From assembly GCF_000238355.1 (NCBI RefSeq), contig NZ_AHCA01000008.1:124001-188000 (forward strand): DNA of 64,000 bases, in the 5' to 3' direction. The stretch's first letter is position 1. Each line of letters begins with the position of its first letter. The position numbers were made by a program, and so were the translations under genes. The notes under the pieces were generated by a model that did not search any database, was not told the DNA's origin, and saw only the letters and a program-made list of their open reading frames with translations. This DNA is from Pseudoalteromonas haloplanktis ATCC 14393 (GTDB taxonomy: Bacteria > Pseudomonadota > Gammaproteobacteria > Enterobacterales > Alteromonadaceae). Positions 17,952 to 26,105 of the stretch are shown in pieces.

Positions 17952-19169
17952 ATGTCAGAAATTAAAAAGAGTCATAAATTACAAGGCGTTTGTTATGACA
18001 TTCGTGGGCCCGTATTAGTACAGGCACGCAAAATGGAAGATGAAGGCCAAAAAGTTTTAAAATTGAATATTGGTAATCCCGCGGCATTTGGCTTTGATAT
18101 GCCAGAAGATATGCATCGTGATATTATTCGTAACCTTTATTCGGCCCAAGGCTATTGTGACTCGAAAGGCCTCTACTCAGCCCGTGTGGCTATTTATCAG
18201 CACTATCAACAACGCGGTTTATATAATTTAGACGTCGATAATATTTATATTGGCAACGGCGTCAGTGAATTAATTCAAATGACGACCCAGGCGTTACTTA
18301 ATAATGATGATGAAGTGTTGATCCCAGCACCTGATTACCCGTTATGGACTGCGTCAGTTAAATTGGCAGGGGGTAATCCTGTTCATTATTTATGTGATGA
18401 AGAACAAGACTGGTTCCCTGATATTGCTGATATTCGTAGTAAAATCACCTCAAAAACTAAAGCCTTGGTGTTGATCAACCCAAATAATCCAACGGGTGCA
18501 GTATACGATAATGCCTTATTACAGCAGCTTATAGATATTGCGAGAGAACATAAGTTGTTGTTATTAAGTGATGAGATTTACGAGAAGATTTTATATGACG
18601 GTATCACACACAGCTCAATAGGCGCATTATGCGATGATGTACCAATCATTACATTTAATGGTTTAGCTAAAACTTATCGCGCAGCTGGGTTACGTATGGG
18701 CTGGATGGTGCTCAGTGGCCGAACGGCGATGATGGATGATTTACGCAAAGGTTTAGATATTTTAGCATCAATGCGTTTATGTGCTAATGTGCCAGCGCAA
18801 TACGCTATTCAGCAAGCATTAGGTGGTGTGCAATCAATTGATGATTTAATCAATCCTGGAGGGCGCCTGTATGAGCAGCGCGATATTGCATGGCGTGGTT
18901 TGAATGCGATTGAGGGGATTTCTTGTACCAAACCCAAAGGAGCTTTGTATGCATTTGCTAAAGTAGATACAGAACGTTTTAATATCAAAAATGATGAAAA
19001 AATGATTCTTGATTTACTCAAAGCGGAAAAAATATTATTAGTGCATGGTAGGGCATTTAACTGGCCAACCCCAGATCATTTTAGGTTGGTGTTTTTACCA
19101 AATAAAGATGATTTAACCACCGCGATGGGTAAGATGCAGCGCTTTTTTAATCATTATCGACAAAGCTAA
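17952..19169 (+). CDS. alaA: Glutamate-pyruvate aminotransferase AlaA
   Basis: PLP enzyme making L-alanine from pyruvate and glutamate. The 405 aa are the same as E. coli AlaA. Fold type I aminotransferase signatures are present: NPNNPTGAVY (177-186), DEIYEKILYD (207-216), and the Schiff-base lysine Lys240 in NGLAKTYRAAGLRMGWM. The C-terminal arginine context FRLVFLP for the substrate carboxylate is present. GAGG lies upstream. A strong bidirectional terminator follows. Confidence 0.96.
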   Translation: MSEIKKSHKLQGVCYDIRGPVLVQARKMEDEGQKVLKLNIGNPAAFGFDMPEDMHRDIIRNLYSAQGYCDSKGLYSARVAIYQHYQQRGLYNLDVDNIYIGNGVSELIQMTTQALLNNDDEVLIPAPDYPLWTASVKLAGGNPVHYLCDEEQDWFPDIADIRSKITSKTKALVLINPNNPTGAVYDNALLQQLIDIAREHKLLLLSDEIYEKILYDGITHSSIGALCDDVPIITFNGLAKTYRAAGLRMGWMVLSGRTAMMDDLRKGLDILASMRLCANVPAQYAIQQALGGVQSIDDLINPGGRLYEQRDIAWRGLNAIEGISCTKPKGALYAFAKVDTERFNIKNDEKMILDLLKAEKILLVHGRAFNWPTPDHFRLVFLPNKDDLTTAMGKMQRFFNHYRQS

Positions 19170-19197
19170 GCCAGTGATTCTGGGATCTGAAAAAAAG

Positions 19198-19236
19198 AAA
19201 AAGCGAGTTCATCATTTAATGATGACTCGCTTTTTT
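19198..19236. terminator. Bidirectional terminator between alaA and the lpoB operon
   Basis: AAAAAGCGAGTTCATCATT pairs with AATGATGACTCGCTTTTTT with one bulged base; A-run and T-run on the two sides suit both converging transcripts. Confidence 0.92.
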
Positions 19237-19257
19237 AATGTAACTAATTTGTTGCTA

Positions 19258-19728
19258 TCAGTAGGCTTTATCAACGCGGACGGTATTATCTGATAAATAC
19301 ACTAAGCGTACGCTGTCACCGGTGTTAAAAGTCATTTGACTGTCTTTGTCTTGCACCACCATAAATTGTTCACCGTTTTCAACTTTGATCATCAATTCAA
19401 CCAAATGATATTGGTTATAATGACTGCCTTGTTGGCGGTTATGTGCAACGCTGCCACCAATTACAGAGCCTAAAATTGTTGCTGCCGTGCGACCGCTACC
19501 GCCGCCAAATTGATTACCGATCACACCACCAAGTAAGGCACCACCAAAGGTTTTCCAACCACTATTTTTGTCTTGCACAAGCTCTTGTTCAGTAATGTTA
19601 CGCACTGATTGCACATTACCAAACAGGACTTGCTGTACAGGCACAGCTTTATTGCGTTCGTATGCCGCAAAGCTTGGACTGCTGATGATAAGGGCTGTAC
19701 ACAGCCCCATTATTAATTTATTCATCAT
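19258..19728 (-). CDS. Glycine-zipper 2TM-domain envelope protein
   Basis: A 156-aa exported protein with a Sec signal peptide (cleavage near SFAA, residues 18-22). A glycine-zipper region at about 61-95 (FGGALLGGVIGNQFGGGSGR...ILGSVIGGS) resembles the SlyB/RcsF-associated 2TM family of outer-membrane-associated proteins. There is no lipobox. The start has tandem ATG codons behind a perfect AGGAGG. It is the last gene of the COG3014-ycfL-lpoB operon, only 17 bp after lpoB, which suggests a role in cell-envelope maintenance. The exact role is unknown. Confidence 0.8.
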   Translation of the reverse strand: MMNKLIMGLCTALIISSPSFAAYERNKAVPVQQVLFGNVQSVRNITEQELVQDKNSGWKTFGGALLGGVIGNQFGGGSGRTAATILGSVIGGSVAHNRQQGSHYNQYHLVELMIKVENGEQFMVVQDKDSQMTFNTGDSVRLVYLSDNTVRVDKAY

Positions 19729-19745
19729 TTACCTCCTAAGCTGAA

Positions 19746-20381
19746 TTACCAGCCAAAGGTTGATTTCTCACGGGTTTTACGAATTTCAGTTTCGTCAGCC
19801 CATTCTACTAAGCCACTTTTTAAATCCATTAAGCGAATTGTAAATTTATAGTAGACATCAGCTTTATCTTCGTTTGACTTAACGATGCTTGATAAGTTGC
19901 CATACAGCATATATTGCGCGCCGACTTGCTGACCAAAAGCTACTGCCGTTGAAGGGTCAACTAATGCATCTACATTTTGAAAGTTAAGTTGCTCTCTTAC
20001 CGCTTCTACACGACCCATATCAACAAAGCGAAACTTGCCACTGCGAAGTAGTTGAGTTGAAATTGAATCAGTGATTGATTCAGTATCAATGTGCTCACTG
20101 GTTTTGTTTTTAATTCGCTCAACAAATACTACTGGGCGTGTATTTGCTGTCATAGTGCCCACTACAGGAGATGCCAGCAGTGAGTCGGTCATTTGTGTGG
20201 CGACTTTTTGTAAGTCGGTTGAACCAAAGTTAATATCAGTCGTTTCAACGGCTTGTGCATCACCATAGCTGACCACAGCTTTATTCGCACAGCCACTGAG
20301 TGCGAGAGCGCTTAAGCCAAGTAAAACAAAACCAGAGAGTGCTTTTAATGTAGGTTTTTTCGTTATGTTTACAGTATTCAT
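19746..20381 (-). CDS. lpoB: Penicillin-binding protein activator lipoprotein LpoB
   Basis: Outer-membrane lipoprotein that reaches through the periplasm to activate PBP1b in E. coli. The 211 aa compare with 213 in E. coli. The lipobox LSGC is at 28-31, a short linker follows, then the LpoB fold (VVFVERIKNKTSEHIDTESITDSIS..., GAQYMLYGNLSSI, MDLKSGLVEWADETEIRK). Neighbours ycfL and a COG3014 gene upstream match the layout seen in Vibrio and Shewanella. The linker is short compared with the long disordered tether of enterobacterial LpoB. Confidence 0.93.
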   Translation of the reverse strand: MNTVNITKKPTLKALSGFVLLGLSALALSGCANKAVVSYGDAQAVETTDINFGSTDLQKVATQMTDSLLASPVVGTMTANTRPVVFVERIKNKTSEHIDTESITDSISTQLLRSGKFRFVDMGRVEAVREQLNFQNVDALVDPSTAVAFGQQVGAQYMLYGNLSSIVKSNEDKADVYYKFTIRLMDLKSGLVEWADETEIRKTREKSTFGW

Positions 20382-20392
20382 AGTGGTGTCCT

Positions 20393-20818
20393 TTACTTTT
20401 TAAATTCTTGTGCTTCGGTCGATACTTCGCGAACAGCTAATGAAAATGTGACTGCATCGGATGTGGGGGCAAGACCCGGTAGTTGCATATTGGCAAAGCC
20501 AAATAAAGTCAGTGCTTGCCAAGGCGAGTGATTGCCTTTGATCACAAACCCATCAGCGTCGTACCAAGTAAATTGGTACTGCAAATATTGCGACTTTTTA
20601 TATTGGCTAGACAGTGTCACCACGACATCGGTTAACTGATTAGTTTGACGAGTTTTTACATCTGTAATGGCCAGTTTTTTAGCCAGATCAGGGTTATCTA
20701 CTTTTAACTGTTGTTGATATTGTGCTGAAGCTTGTTCAACACCAATACCTGAGGTGGTTGGCCTACTACTACAAGCTGCCAGTAGACACACCGCTAATAA
20801 TGGCACTAAATATTTCAT
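20393..20818 (-). CDS. ycfL: YcfL-family (DUF1425) lipoprotein
   Basis: A 141-aa lipoprotein with lipobox LAAC ending at Cys16, then a DUF1425-type beta-rich domain (YLQYQFTWYDADGFVIKGNHSPWQALTLFG). In E. coli ycfL also sits directly before lpoB. The function is not known. It is 11 bp from lpoB and 8 bp after the COG3014 gene, so firmly within the operon. Confidence 0.9.
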   Translation of the reverse strand: MKYLVPLLAVCLLAACSSRPTTSGIGVEQASAQYQQQLKVDNPDLAKKLAITDVKTRQTNQLTDVVVTLSSQYKKSQYLQYQFTWYDADGFVIKGNHSPWQALTLFGFANMQLPGLAPTSDAVTFSLAVREVSTEAQEFKK

Positions 20819-20826
20819 GGTAGCTC

Positions 20827-22191
20827 CTAAAGTTGCACTACGTGAGAATTAAAATAGTTGTTAATAGAGGTTAGATAAATCAAGGTTAACCCTTGCTTAC
20901 TAACGGTAAAGTTTATGCTGTTATGAGCGCCAAATGTTAATACATGGTCGCCCGCTGAAAGTTGGGTACGTGCGACACTTATTTGATTAGGCAATGTCAA
21001 CCAACTGCGAGTATCAGCTTGCTCTGAGGCCAGGTTGTAAATATTCGCAAGAATATTGCCGACATCGCCACCACTGCGTGCCAATTCCGCACGTACTTTT
21101 TCTTTTGCGACTAAACGCAAAATTTGCCGAGAAACCCGAGCCGGTGTTTGCTCCTCAAGGGTCTTTGCCGCTAATGCTTCAAGGCGCACTAAAGGACTGA
21201 GCGGTAAAACGTGTGCCGCGATACGTATTTCATTGATCGCCGGAACAAAGGCGTTATCTTTATATACAGGCATTGCTAAGCTGTAAAAACGCGCATCACC
21301 GCCAGATGTATAAATCGGTAAACGCAAAACAAATTCATCTTTTTCTGGTACCAAACCTTGTTCGATTAACACCACAACATCACCGCTGTTGTCGGCCTGT
21401 TTAGTTGGCTCACCAAAGCGTTTTTTATACTCCACAAAATCTTGATCAAAACCTTGTTTTTTAGCTAGGTATAATACATCTTGCTGTAAATATGCATTGT
21501 CAGGGTTGATTTCTAACGCCTTCTTATAATCAATATAGGCATCATCGAACTGTTTATTGCTTTGATAGAGCAAACCTGAGAGATAAAACGTAAAGGCATT
21601 TTGGTAGCCATTTTTTACGTTTTTAATTACATCATCCATACTGGGGTAATGCTTTTGCGCTTCTTTAACACTGGCATCAATATCATCTTGGTTCGCCGTT
21701 AACACATCAGTTTGTACTTTATTAGCGCGGCGAACTTCAACTAACGCACCTTCAACATCATTTTTTAAAACATAACCAAGCGCTTTGTAGCTGTGCAACA
21801 TACTCATTTCGTATGGGGCAGGTGTATACGCGATGACAGAGTCATTGGTTAACAGTGCGTTGCTTTGTTCAAGCCCAGCACTGAGTTGTACTTTTGCAGC
21901 TTGGCGCTTAATTTCCATTTGTTGATAGACAGCTTCGTAGTATGGCTGTGCGGTATCATATTGATTACTCAAGTTATTTAAACGAGCCTGCTCTAATTGA
22001 TTAAGCAAGTAGTTACTGTGGGATGGCCCGTTAGTTGGCAATAGTTGCTGGGCTTGAGCTAGGTCATTGCTATTAATGGCTTGGCGTACAGGCGTCATTT
22101 GACTGGCGTAATCGGTAAATAGATCACCCAACCCGATGGTACTGCAGCCACCTAAAATAGCACAAAAACCAAAAATAACACTACGTTGCAC
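20827..22191 (-). CDS. COG3014-family TPR lipoprotein
   Basis: A 454-aa lipoprotein with lipobox LGGC ending at Cys16. TPR-like helices occupy about 100-255 (one clear unit is YIDYKKALEINPDNAYLQQDVLYLAKKQG, written here in part), then a beta-rich C-terminal half. This family is the usual first gene of lpoB operons in Vibrio and Shewanella; its function is unknown, and an envelope role is inferred from neighbours. The start is GTG at 22191 with GGAG 6 nt upstream. A nearby ATG is in another frame. Confidence 0.85.
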   Translation of the reverse strand: MQRSVIFGFCAILGGCSTIGLGDLFTDYASQMTPVRQAINSNDLAQAQQLLPTNGPSHSNYLLNQLEQARLNNLSNQYDTAQPYYEAVYQQMEIKRQAAKVQLSAGLEQSNALLTNDSVIAYTPAPYEMSMLHSYKALGYVLKNDVEGALVEVRRANKVQTDVLTANQDDIDASVKEAQKHYPSMDDVIKNVKNGYQNAFTFYLSGLLYQSNKQFDDAYIDYKKALEINPDNAYLQQDVLYLAKKQGFDQDFVEYKKRFGEPTKQADNSGDVVVLIEQGLVPEKDEFVLRLPIYTSGGDARFYSLAMPVYKDNAFVPAINEIRIAAHVLPLSPLVRLEALAAKTLEEQTPARVSRQILRLVAKEKVRAELARSGGDVGNILANIYNLASEQADTRSWLTLPNQISVARTQLSAGDHVLTFGAHNSINFTVSKQGLTLIYLTSINNYFNSHVVQL

Positions 22192-22344
22192 ATGGCACTC
22201 CTTTTATCACCGTTAATACAGATTAGCATAATCTGATTTAAGGGCGATGATAAACAATGTAAAAAATCGTAGCTGCAAACTTATATTTATGAAACCAAGT
22301 TGAAATAGATCCCGGCGGTATGCGGTCTTGCTGTATGTAGTACC

Positions 22345-22350
22345 TATAAT
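22345..22350 (+). promoter_or_regulatory. Possible -10 box of the bufferin operon
   Basis: TATAAT stands 24 nt before bufA, but no good -35 element lies 16-18 nt upstream. A GAAACC (22291-22296) followed after 19 nt by CGGTA (22316-22320) could instead be an ECF-sigma-type promoter, which would fit known control of some bufferin operons. This is not resolved. Confidence 0.3.
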
Positions 22351-22373
22351 TACATAATCAGAGGAATACAATT

Positions 22374-22832
22374 ATGAAGAAATTTACTGGGGCAGCAATG
22401 GCGGTAATGGTTGCAGGTTTAGTTGGCTGCAATAGCACTGAAGCTGAAACATCGTCCGTAGCCGCGGCTAATACTGGGGCAGCAACAACGGATTTAGTGC
22501 ATTGTTATGATGTTAATGTATGTGGTGGTCATAATGATTGTAAAACGGCTGAAAATGCTTGTGCGGGTCATGCATCATGTAAAGGCACAGGGTTTGTTGC
22601 TATGCCTGCTAAAGCGTGTGCTGATGTTGGTGGGGCCGTGAAGGATAAATGGGTTGGCTCAATTGCGAAAGCAGATTTAGTACACTGTAACGATGTCAAT
22701 ATTTGTGGCGGCCACAATGATTGTAAAACGGCTGAAAATGCCTGTGCAGGTCATGCCTCTTGCAAAGGTACGGGTTTTGTTGCTATGCCAGCAAAGTCTT
22801 GTGCTGATATAGGTGGCTCTGTAGATTCATAA
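22374..22832 (+). CDS. bufA: Bufferin-type (BufA2-like) Cys-rich precursor with tandemly duplicated core
   Basis: A 152-aa precursor of a ribosomally made, post-translationally modified copper-binding peptide. An N-terminal signal ends in LVGC (16-19), which fits a lipobox, so the product may be membrane-anchored. Two near-identical cores follow, residues 40-87 and 101-148 (period 61), each with six cysteines: 44, 50, 56, 63, 69, 82 and 105, 111, 117, 124, 130, 143. Each has the pattern [30 protein letters not shown]. BufA2-type peptides usually have one core. The genes for the MNIO enzyme and its partner follow directly. AGAGGAA gives a good ribosome site. Confidence 0.88.
   Translation: MKKFTGAAMAVMVAGLVGCNSTEAETSSVAAANTGAATTDLVHCYDVNVCGGHNDCKTAENACAGHASCKGTGFVAMPAKACADVGGAVKDKWVGSIAKADLVHCNDVNICGGHNDCKTAENACAGHASCKGTGFVAMPAKSCADIGGSVDS
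22491..22817 (+). repeat. Tandem repeat of the bufferin core within bufA
   Basis: Unit 1 is 22491-22634 and unit 2 is 22674-22817 (144 bp each, 183-bp period). The protein repeats are almost identical, while the DNA differs mostly at third codon positions, so the duplication is old and protein sequence is under selection. Confidence 0.9.
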
Positions 22833-22841
22833 AGTCATGTT

Positions 22842-22862
22842 CTAGGTGGCTTTGCCACCTAG
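22842..22862 (+). other. Hairpin between bufA and bufB
   Basis: CTAGGTGGC (22842-22850), loop TTT, GCCACCTAG (22854-22862): a perfect 9-bp stem without T-tract. Placed after a precursor gene and before its enzymes, it probably raises precursor message over enzyme message by 3'-end protection or partial termination. Confidence 0.75.
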
Positions 22863-22879
22863 CGTTAAAGAGGGTGACG

Positions 22880-23719
22880 ATGCAAACGCAATTTCTAGGT
22901 TTTGGTTTAGGTCTCAGAGCTTCGCATTTTGAACAAATTATCACGGATAAGCCCGCGGTTGACTGGTTTGAAATCATCTCTGAAAATTATTTTGTTGCGG
23001 GCGGTAAGCCTTGGTATTACTTAAATAAAATACGTGCCGATTATCCAGTAGTTATGCATGGCGTGTCTATGTCAATTGGCAGTACAGGCGCACTTAATTT
23101 CGACTATTTACAAGCACTAAAAAGCACCATAGCACGAGTTGAGCCACAGTGGGTCTCGGACCACTTATGCTTTAGTCAAGTGGGTGATTTTAATAGCCAT
23201 GATTTACTGCCGATGCCATACACTAACGAGGCACTTGAGCATTTAGCATCGCGTATACATCATGTACAAGAATTTCTTGGTCGCGAGATGATTTTTGAAA
23301 ATGTCTCAAGTTATCTTACCTATAAAGACTCACAAATGAGTGAATGGGATTTTTTAGCAGCACTGCACAATAAAACGGGTTGCCGATTTTTGATGGATGT
23401 TAACAATGTTTATGTTAGTGCCCGTAATCATCAGTTTGATGCGATGACCTTCTTAAATGCTATTCCTACAGAGGCAATTGCACAAATTCATCTTGCAGGT
23501 CATCAAGATTTTGGTAGTCATATAATTGATACTCATGATGAAGATGTGTCGAGCGCAGTGTGGGATTTGTTTGAAAATTATGCCAAGCAGCTTGATCCAG
23601 TCAGTACCATGATTGAACGCGATGATAACCTTGGTTCGCTGCAAGATTTAATGGCAGAGCTTGAACATGCTCGTCAGCTAGTGGCACCAATTTGGCAGTT
23701 GGGAGTAAATAGTGAGTGA
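22880..23719 (+). CDS. bufB: BufB: multinuclear non-heme iron oxygenase (MNIO, DUF692)
   Basis: A TIM-barrel iron enzyme that modifies cysteines of the precursor peptide, in known bufferins to 5-thiooxazoles. The 279-aa protein has the family metal-ligand pattern: His60 in VMHGVSMS, His95 in SDHLCF, Glu140 in FENVSSY, DVNNVYV at 173-179, HLAGH at 204-208, DTHD at 217-220. An upstream GTG at 22874 is in frame, but ATG at 22880 has GAGG at 6-nt spacing and is preferred. The last 8 bp overlap bufC. The context (precursor before, BufC after) makes the role secure at system level. Confidence 0.93.
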   Translation: MQTQFLGFGLGLRASHFEQIITDKPAVDWFEIISENYFVAGGKPWYYLNKIRADYPVVMHGVSMSIGSTGALNFDYLQALKSTIARVEPQWVSDHLCFSQVGDFNSHDLLPMPYTNEALEHLASRIHHVQEFLGREMIFENVSSYLTYKDSQMSEWDFLAALHNKTGCRFLMDVNNVYVSARNHQFDAMTFLNAIPTEAIAQIHLAGHQDFGSHIIDTHDEDVSSAVWDLFENYAKQLDPVSTMIERDDNLGSLQDLMAELEHARQLVAPIWQLGVNSE

Positions 23720-24491
23720 TCTAGCAAGCTTACAGCAGCAATTTATGGCTATGCTGCAAGGGCAAGACAATCATTTGGCGAGCCATATAGTCTCGGATGG
23801 GCAATTATCACTAAGCCAACGTTTAGCTATTTATCAAAATGCATACAAACTGCGACTACGTGCAGCCATTGAACAAGATCATGCCCAGCTAGGTATTTAT
23901 TTAGGTGATCAATTATTTGATAAAATGGTTACAGAATATCTTGTTAAATACCCATCAAATTATACGTCATTGCGCTTTTTTGCTGATGAGTTACCGCATT
24001 ATTTACGTAATAATGCGCCGTTTAATGCGCACCCGATTTTAGCTGATATCTCCTATTTTGAACGGTGCTTACTAATAGCATTTGATGCACAAGAGCAACC
24101 CTTGCTCAGCATAGATGAGCTTGAAAAATTCACCACTGAGCAATGGCCAACCTTGCAATTGGTTTTACATCCAAGTGTGCAACTGATGCACTTCAATAGT
24201 CGTGCGGTAGAGTCGTGGCAAGCACTAAAAGATAAACAAACACCGCCAGAGCCTTATTGTGAAACTACTCGGTACTGGGTTGTGGCAAGAGATCCTGAGC
24301 GACGTACCCAGTTTGTTAATGTTGCTTTACCCGAATACCGAATACTGACTTTACTGAAACAGCAGGTAAACTTTGCGCAATTATGTCAATCCTGTATAAA
24401 TGATATGCCCAGTGAGAAAATTGCTGGTTTTCTTATCAGTTTGATAAATCAATGGCTCGAACGTGGTTGGCTGGTGACAACAACGAAATAA
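23712..24491 (+). CDS. bufC: BufC: MNIO partner protein (DUF2063 / HvfC-BufC family)
   Basis: A 259-aa protein that pairs with BufB and is thought to present the leader peptide to the enzyme. The N-terminal DUF2063 domain is visible as LSLSQRLAIYQNAYKLRLRAAIEQDH...Y (about 34-62), followed by a C-terminal winged-helix-like part. The start is GTG at 23712, overlapping the bufB stop by 8 bp, indicating translational coupling. No DoxX-like bufD follows, which some bufferin operons have. Confidence 0.9.
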   Translation: MSDLASLQQQFMAMLQGQDNHLASHIVSDGQLSLSQRLAIYQNAYKLRLRAAIEQDHAQLGIYLGDQLFDKMVTEYLVKYPSNYTSLRFFADELPHYLRNNAPFNAHPILADISYFERCLLIAFDAQEQPLLSIDELEKFTTEQWPTLQLVLHPSVQLMHFNSRAVESWQALKDKQTPPEPYCETTRYWVVARDPERRTQFVNVALPEYRILTLLKQQVNFAQLCQSCINDMPSEKIAGFLISLINQWLERGWLVTTTK

Positions 24492-24541
24492 TAAATTTTA
24501 CGCGCTGAAATGTGCCATAACGGTATTCACTAAGGAACACT

Positions 24542-25471
24542 TTGAAAGCAACACTTTATACAGTTCTTGCCTTGCTGGCATTTGCTGCAAACTCTCTTTT
24601 ATGTCGTATGGCATTAGTTCAAAACTACATAGATGCTTGGAATTTTACTGCATTACGATTACTCAGCGGTGCACTGTGTTTAGGCTTTATCGTTCTTATA
24701 CAAACAAAGCCAAAATTTAATAAGTCCACTAATGGTGATGATATTCTGCAGCATAAGGCAGACCGTGGAAGTTGGCGCAGCAGCGCTTGTTTACTAATAT
24801 ACGCGCTCTGCTTTTCAATTGCATATGTAGAGCTTGATACTGGCACTGGGGCGCTTATATTATTTTCTGCAGTGCAGTTAACTATGATTGGTTGGGGGAT
24901 TTACAATAAAGAGAGACTAAGTGTTGTACAGTGGTGTGCATTTGTTATCGCTGTTATTGGCTTTGTGTATCTGATGTTACCTTCGGCGGCTATTCCTTCA
25001 CTGCTCCCAGCGTTATTAATGATGCTAAGTGGCATTGCTTGGGGTATCTATAGTATTCGCGGTAAGGTATGTATTTCACCGCTAAGAACGACAACTTTTA
25101 ATTTTGCACGTAGTTTATGCGCGTTACCTGTATTATTTATTATTGGCTTTAGCCATTTAGCAGGGATCAGTTGGCAAGGGATTGCGCTGGCGTGTGCCTC
25201 CGGTGCGTTAGCATCAGGAATTGGTTACAGTATTTGGTATGTTGCTATGCCATTATTAAAAAGTAGTCAGGCTGCGGTGGTGCAACTGTGCGTACCAGTG
25301 ATTGCGGCATTAGCGGGAATGCTATTTTTAGCGGAAGAACTTACGATTCAGTTTGTCATCGCCAGCGCCGTGATCCTTGGCGCTGTACTCGTGTTTATGT
25401 TGGCTAAACAGCCGGTGCACTCACGTTCAACACATAGCGTTGATAAAGCTGCGGCAAATGAGCCAAAATAG
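24542..25471 (+). CDS. DMT-superfamily (EamA) transporter
   Basis: A 309-aa inner-membrane protein with about ten hydrophobic helices in two EamA-like halves (roughly 1-145 and 150-292). A polar loop with charged residues follows helix 2 (residues 58-80). EamA proteins export amino acids, metabolites or other small molecules; the substrate is unknown. The start is TTG at 24542 with AAGGA 5 nt upstream. It starts 50 bp after bufC on the same strand and could be co-transcribed, but homologs are not a known part of bufferin operons. The 3' end overlaps the convergent M15 peptidase gene by 68 bp. Confidence 0.82.
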   Translation: MKATLYTVLALLAFAANSLLCRMALVQNYIDAWNFTALRLLSGALCLGFIVLIQTKPKFNKSTNGDDILQHKADRGSWRSSACLLIYALCFSIAYVELDTGTGALILFSAVQLTMIGWGIYNKERLSVVQWCAFVIAVIGFVYLMLPSAAIPSLLPALLMMLSGIAWGIYSIRGKVCISPLRTTTFNFARSLCALPVLFIIGFSHLAGISWQGIALACASGALASGIGYSIWYVAMPLLKSSQAAVVQLCVPVIAALAGMLFLAEELTIQFVIASAVILGAVLVFMLAKQPVHSRSTHSVDKAAANEPK

Positions 25472-26105
25472 TTGTTTTTCCTGCTATTTCACTGCGTTTG
25501 ATAATGTTCGCCAAGACTGCAATACTTTGGTATTGCAGTAACTGCTGCGCTTGCTGTATATGACTAATATGCCAAGGCTCTGGTGCAACACCACCTAAAT
25601 CTTGTTGATAGGGGCGATAAAACCCATATTCTTCTAAATGGATATCAAGCCACTTGGTCATTGCTGCAAAAGGCCCCGTGTCTGTGTATTCACTGGGCTC
25701 TAATTGCAATTGATAGTCTGTTGCTACAGCTGCACTGTCAAAAATATCCAGATCAGTCCCAAAGTGATGCCGACTGGTGCCTGGCAGTGCAGAATAAAGC
25801 ATAATTGCATGGCATTTTTCAATCTCTGACATACTCGTTAAATCAACGCGCTGCTGTTGTTTATTTAGCACTGGACGTTGGCCTGTAAACTTAGCATTCC
25901 AGATCAGCGCTTGGCGTTCAAAACTCCTAAAGCTAGATGCGATGGTTAATGTAAACCCTGCATCACGCGCGGCATTTTGTAACCGTATAAAGTCATCAAT
26001 AATTTCTTTATGCAGCTTATACCCTTGATACTCCACAAGCTGCAGTTCACTCATACCACAGGCACACTCAGCTAATTGTGCTGTTGTGAATGTATTTTGG
26101 CTCAT
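25404..26105 (-). CDS. M15-family metallopeptidase (VanY-like D,D-carboxypeptidase)
   Basis: A 233-aa zinc carboxypeptidase of the VanY/DdcY group acting on D-Ala-D-Ala of peptidoglycan precursors or stem peptides. The SxHxxGxAxD motif appears as [10 protein letters not shown] (111-120; Asp instead of Ala at the seventh variable position), giving ligands His113 and Asp120. EPWH (176-179) supplies catalytic Glu176 and ligand His179. There is no signal peptide, which is unusual for an enzyme acting outside the cytoplasm, so the substrate could be a recycled muropeptide. It overlaps dapE by 4 bp. Confidence 0.85.
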   Translation of the reverse strand: MSQNTFTTAQLAECACGMSELQLVEYQGYKLHKEIIDDFIRLQNAARDAGFTLTIASSFRSFERQALIWNAKFTGQRPVLNKQQQRVDLTSMSEIEKCHAIMLYSALPGTSRHHFGTDLDIFDSAAVATDYQLQLEPSEYTDTGPFAAMTKWLDIHLEEYGFYRPYQQDLGGVAPEPWHISHIQQAQQLLQYQSIAVLANIIKRSEIAGKTTILAHLPQLYQRYVLNVSAPAV

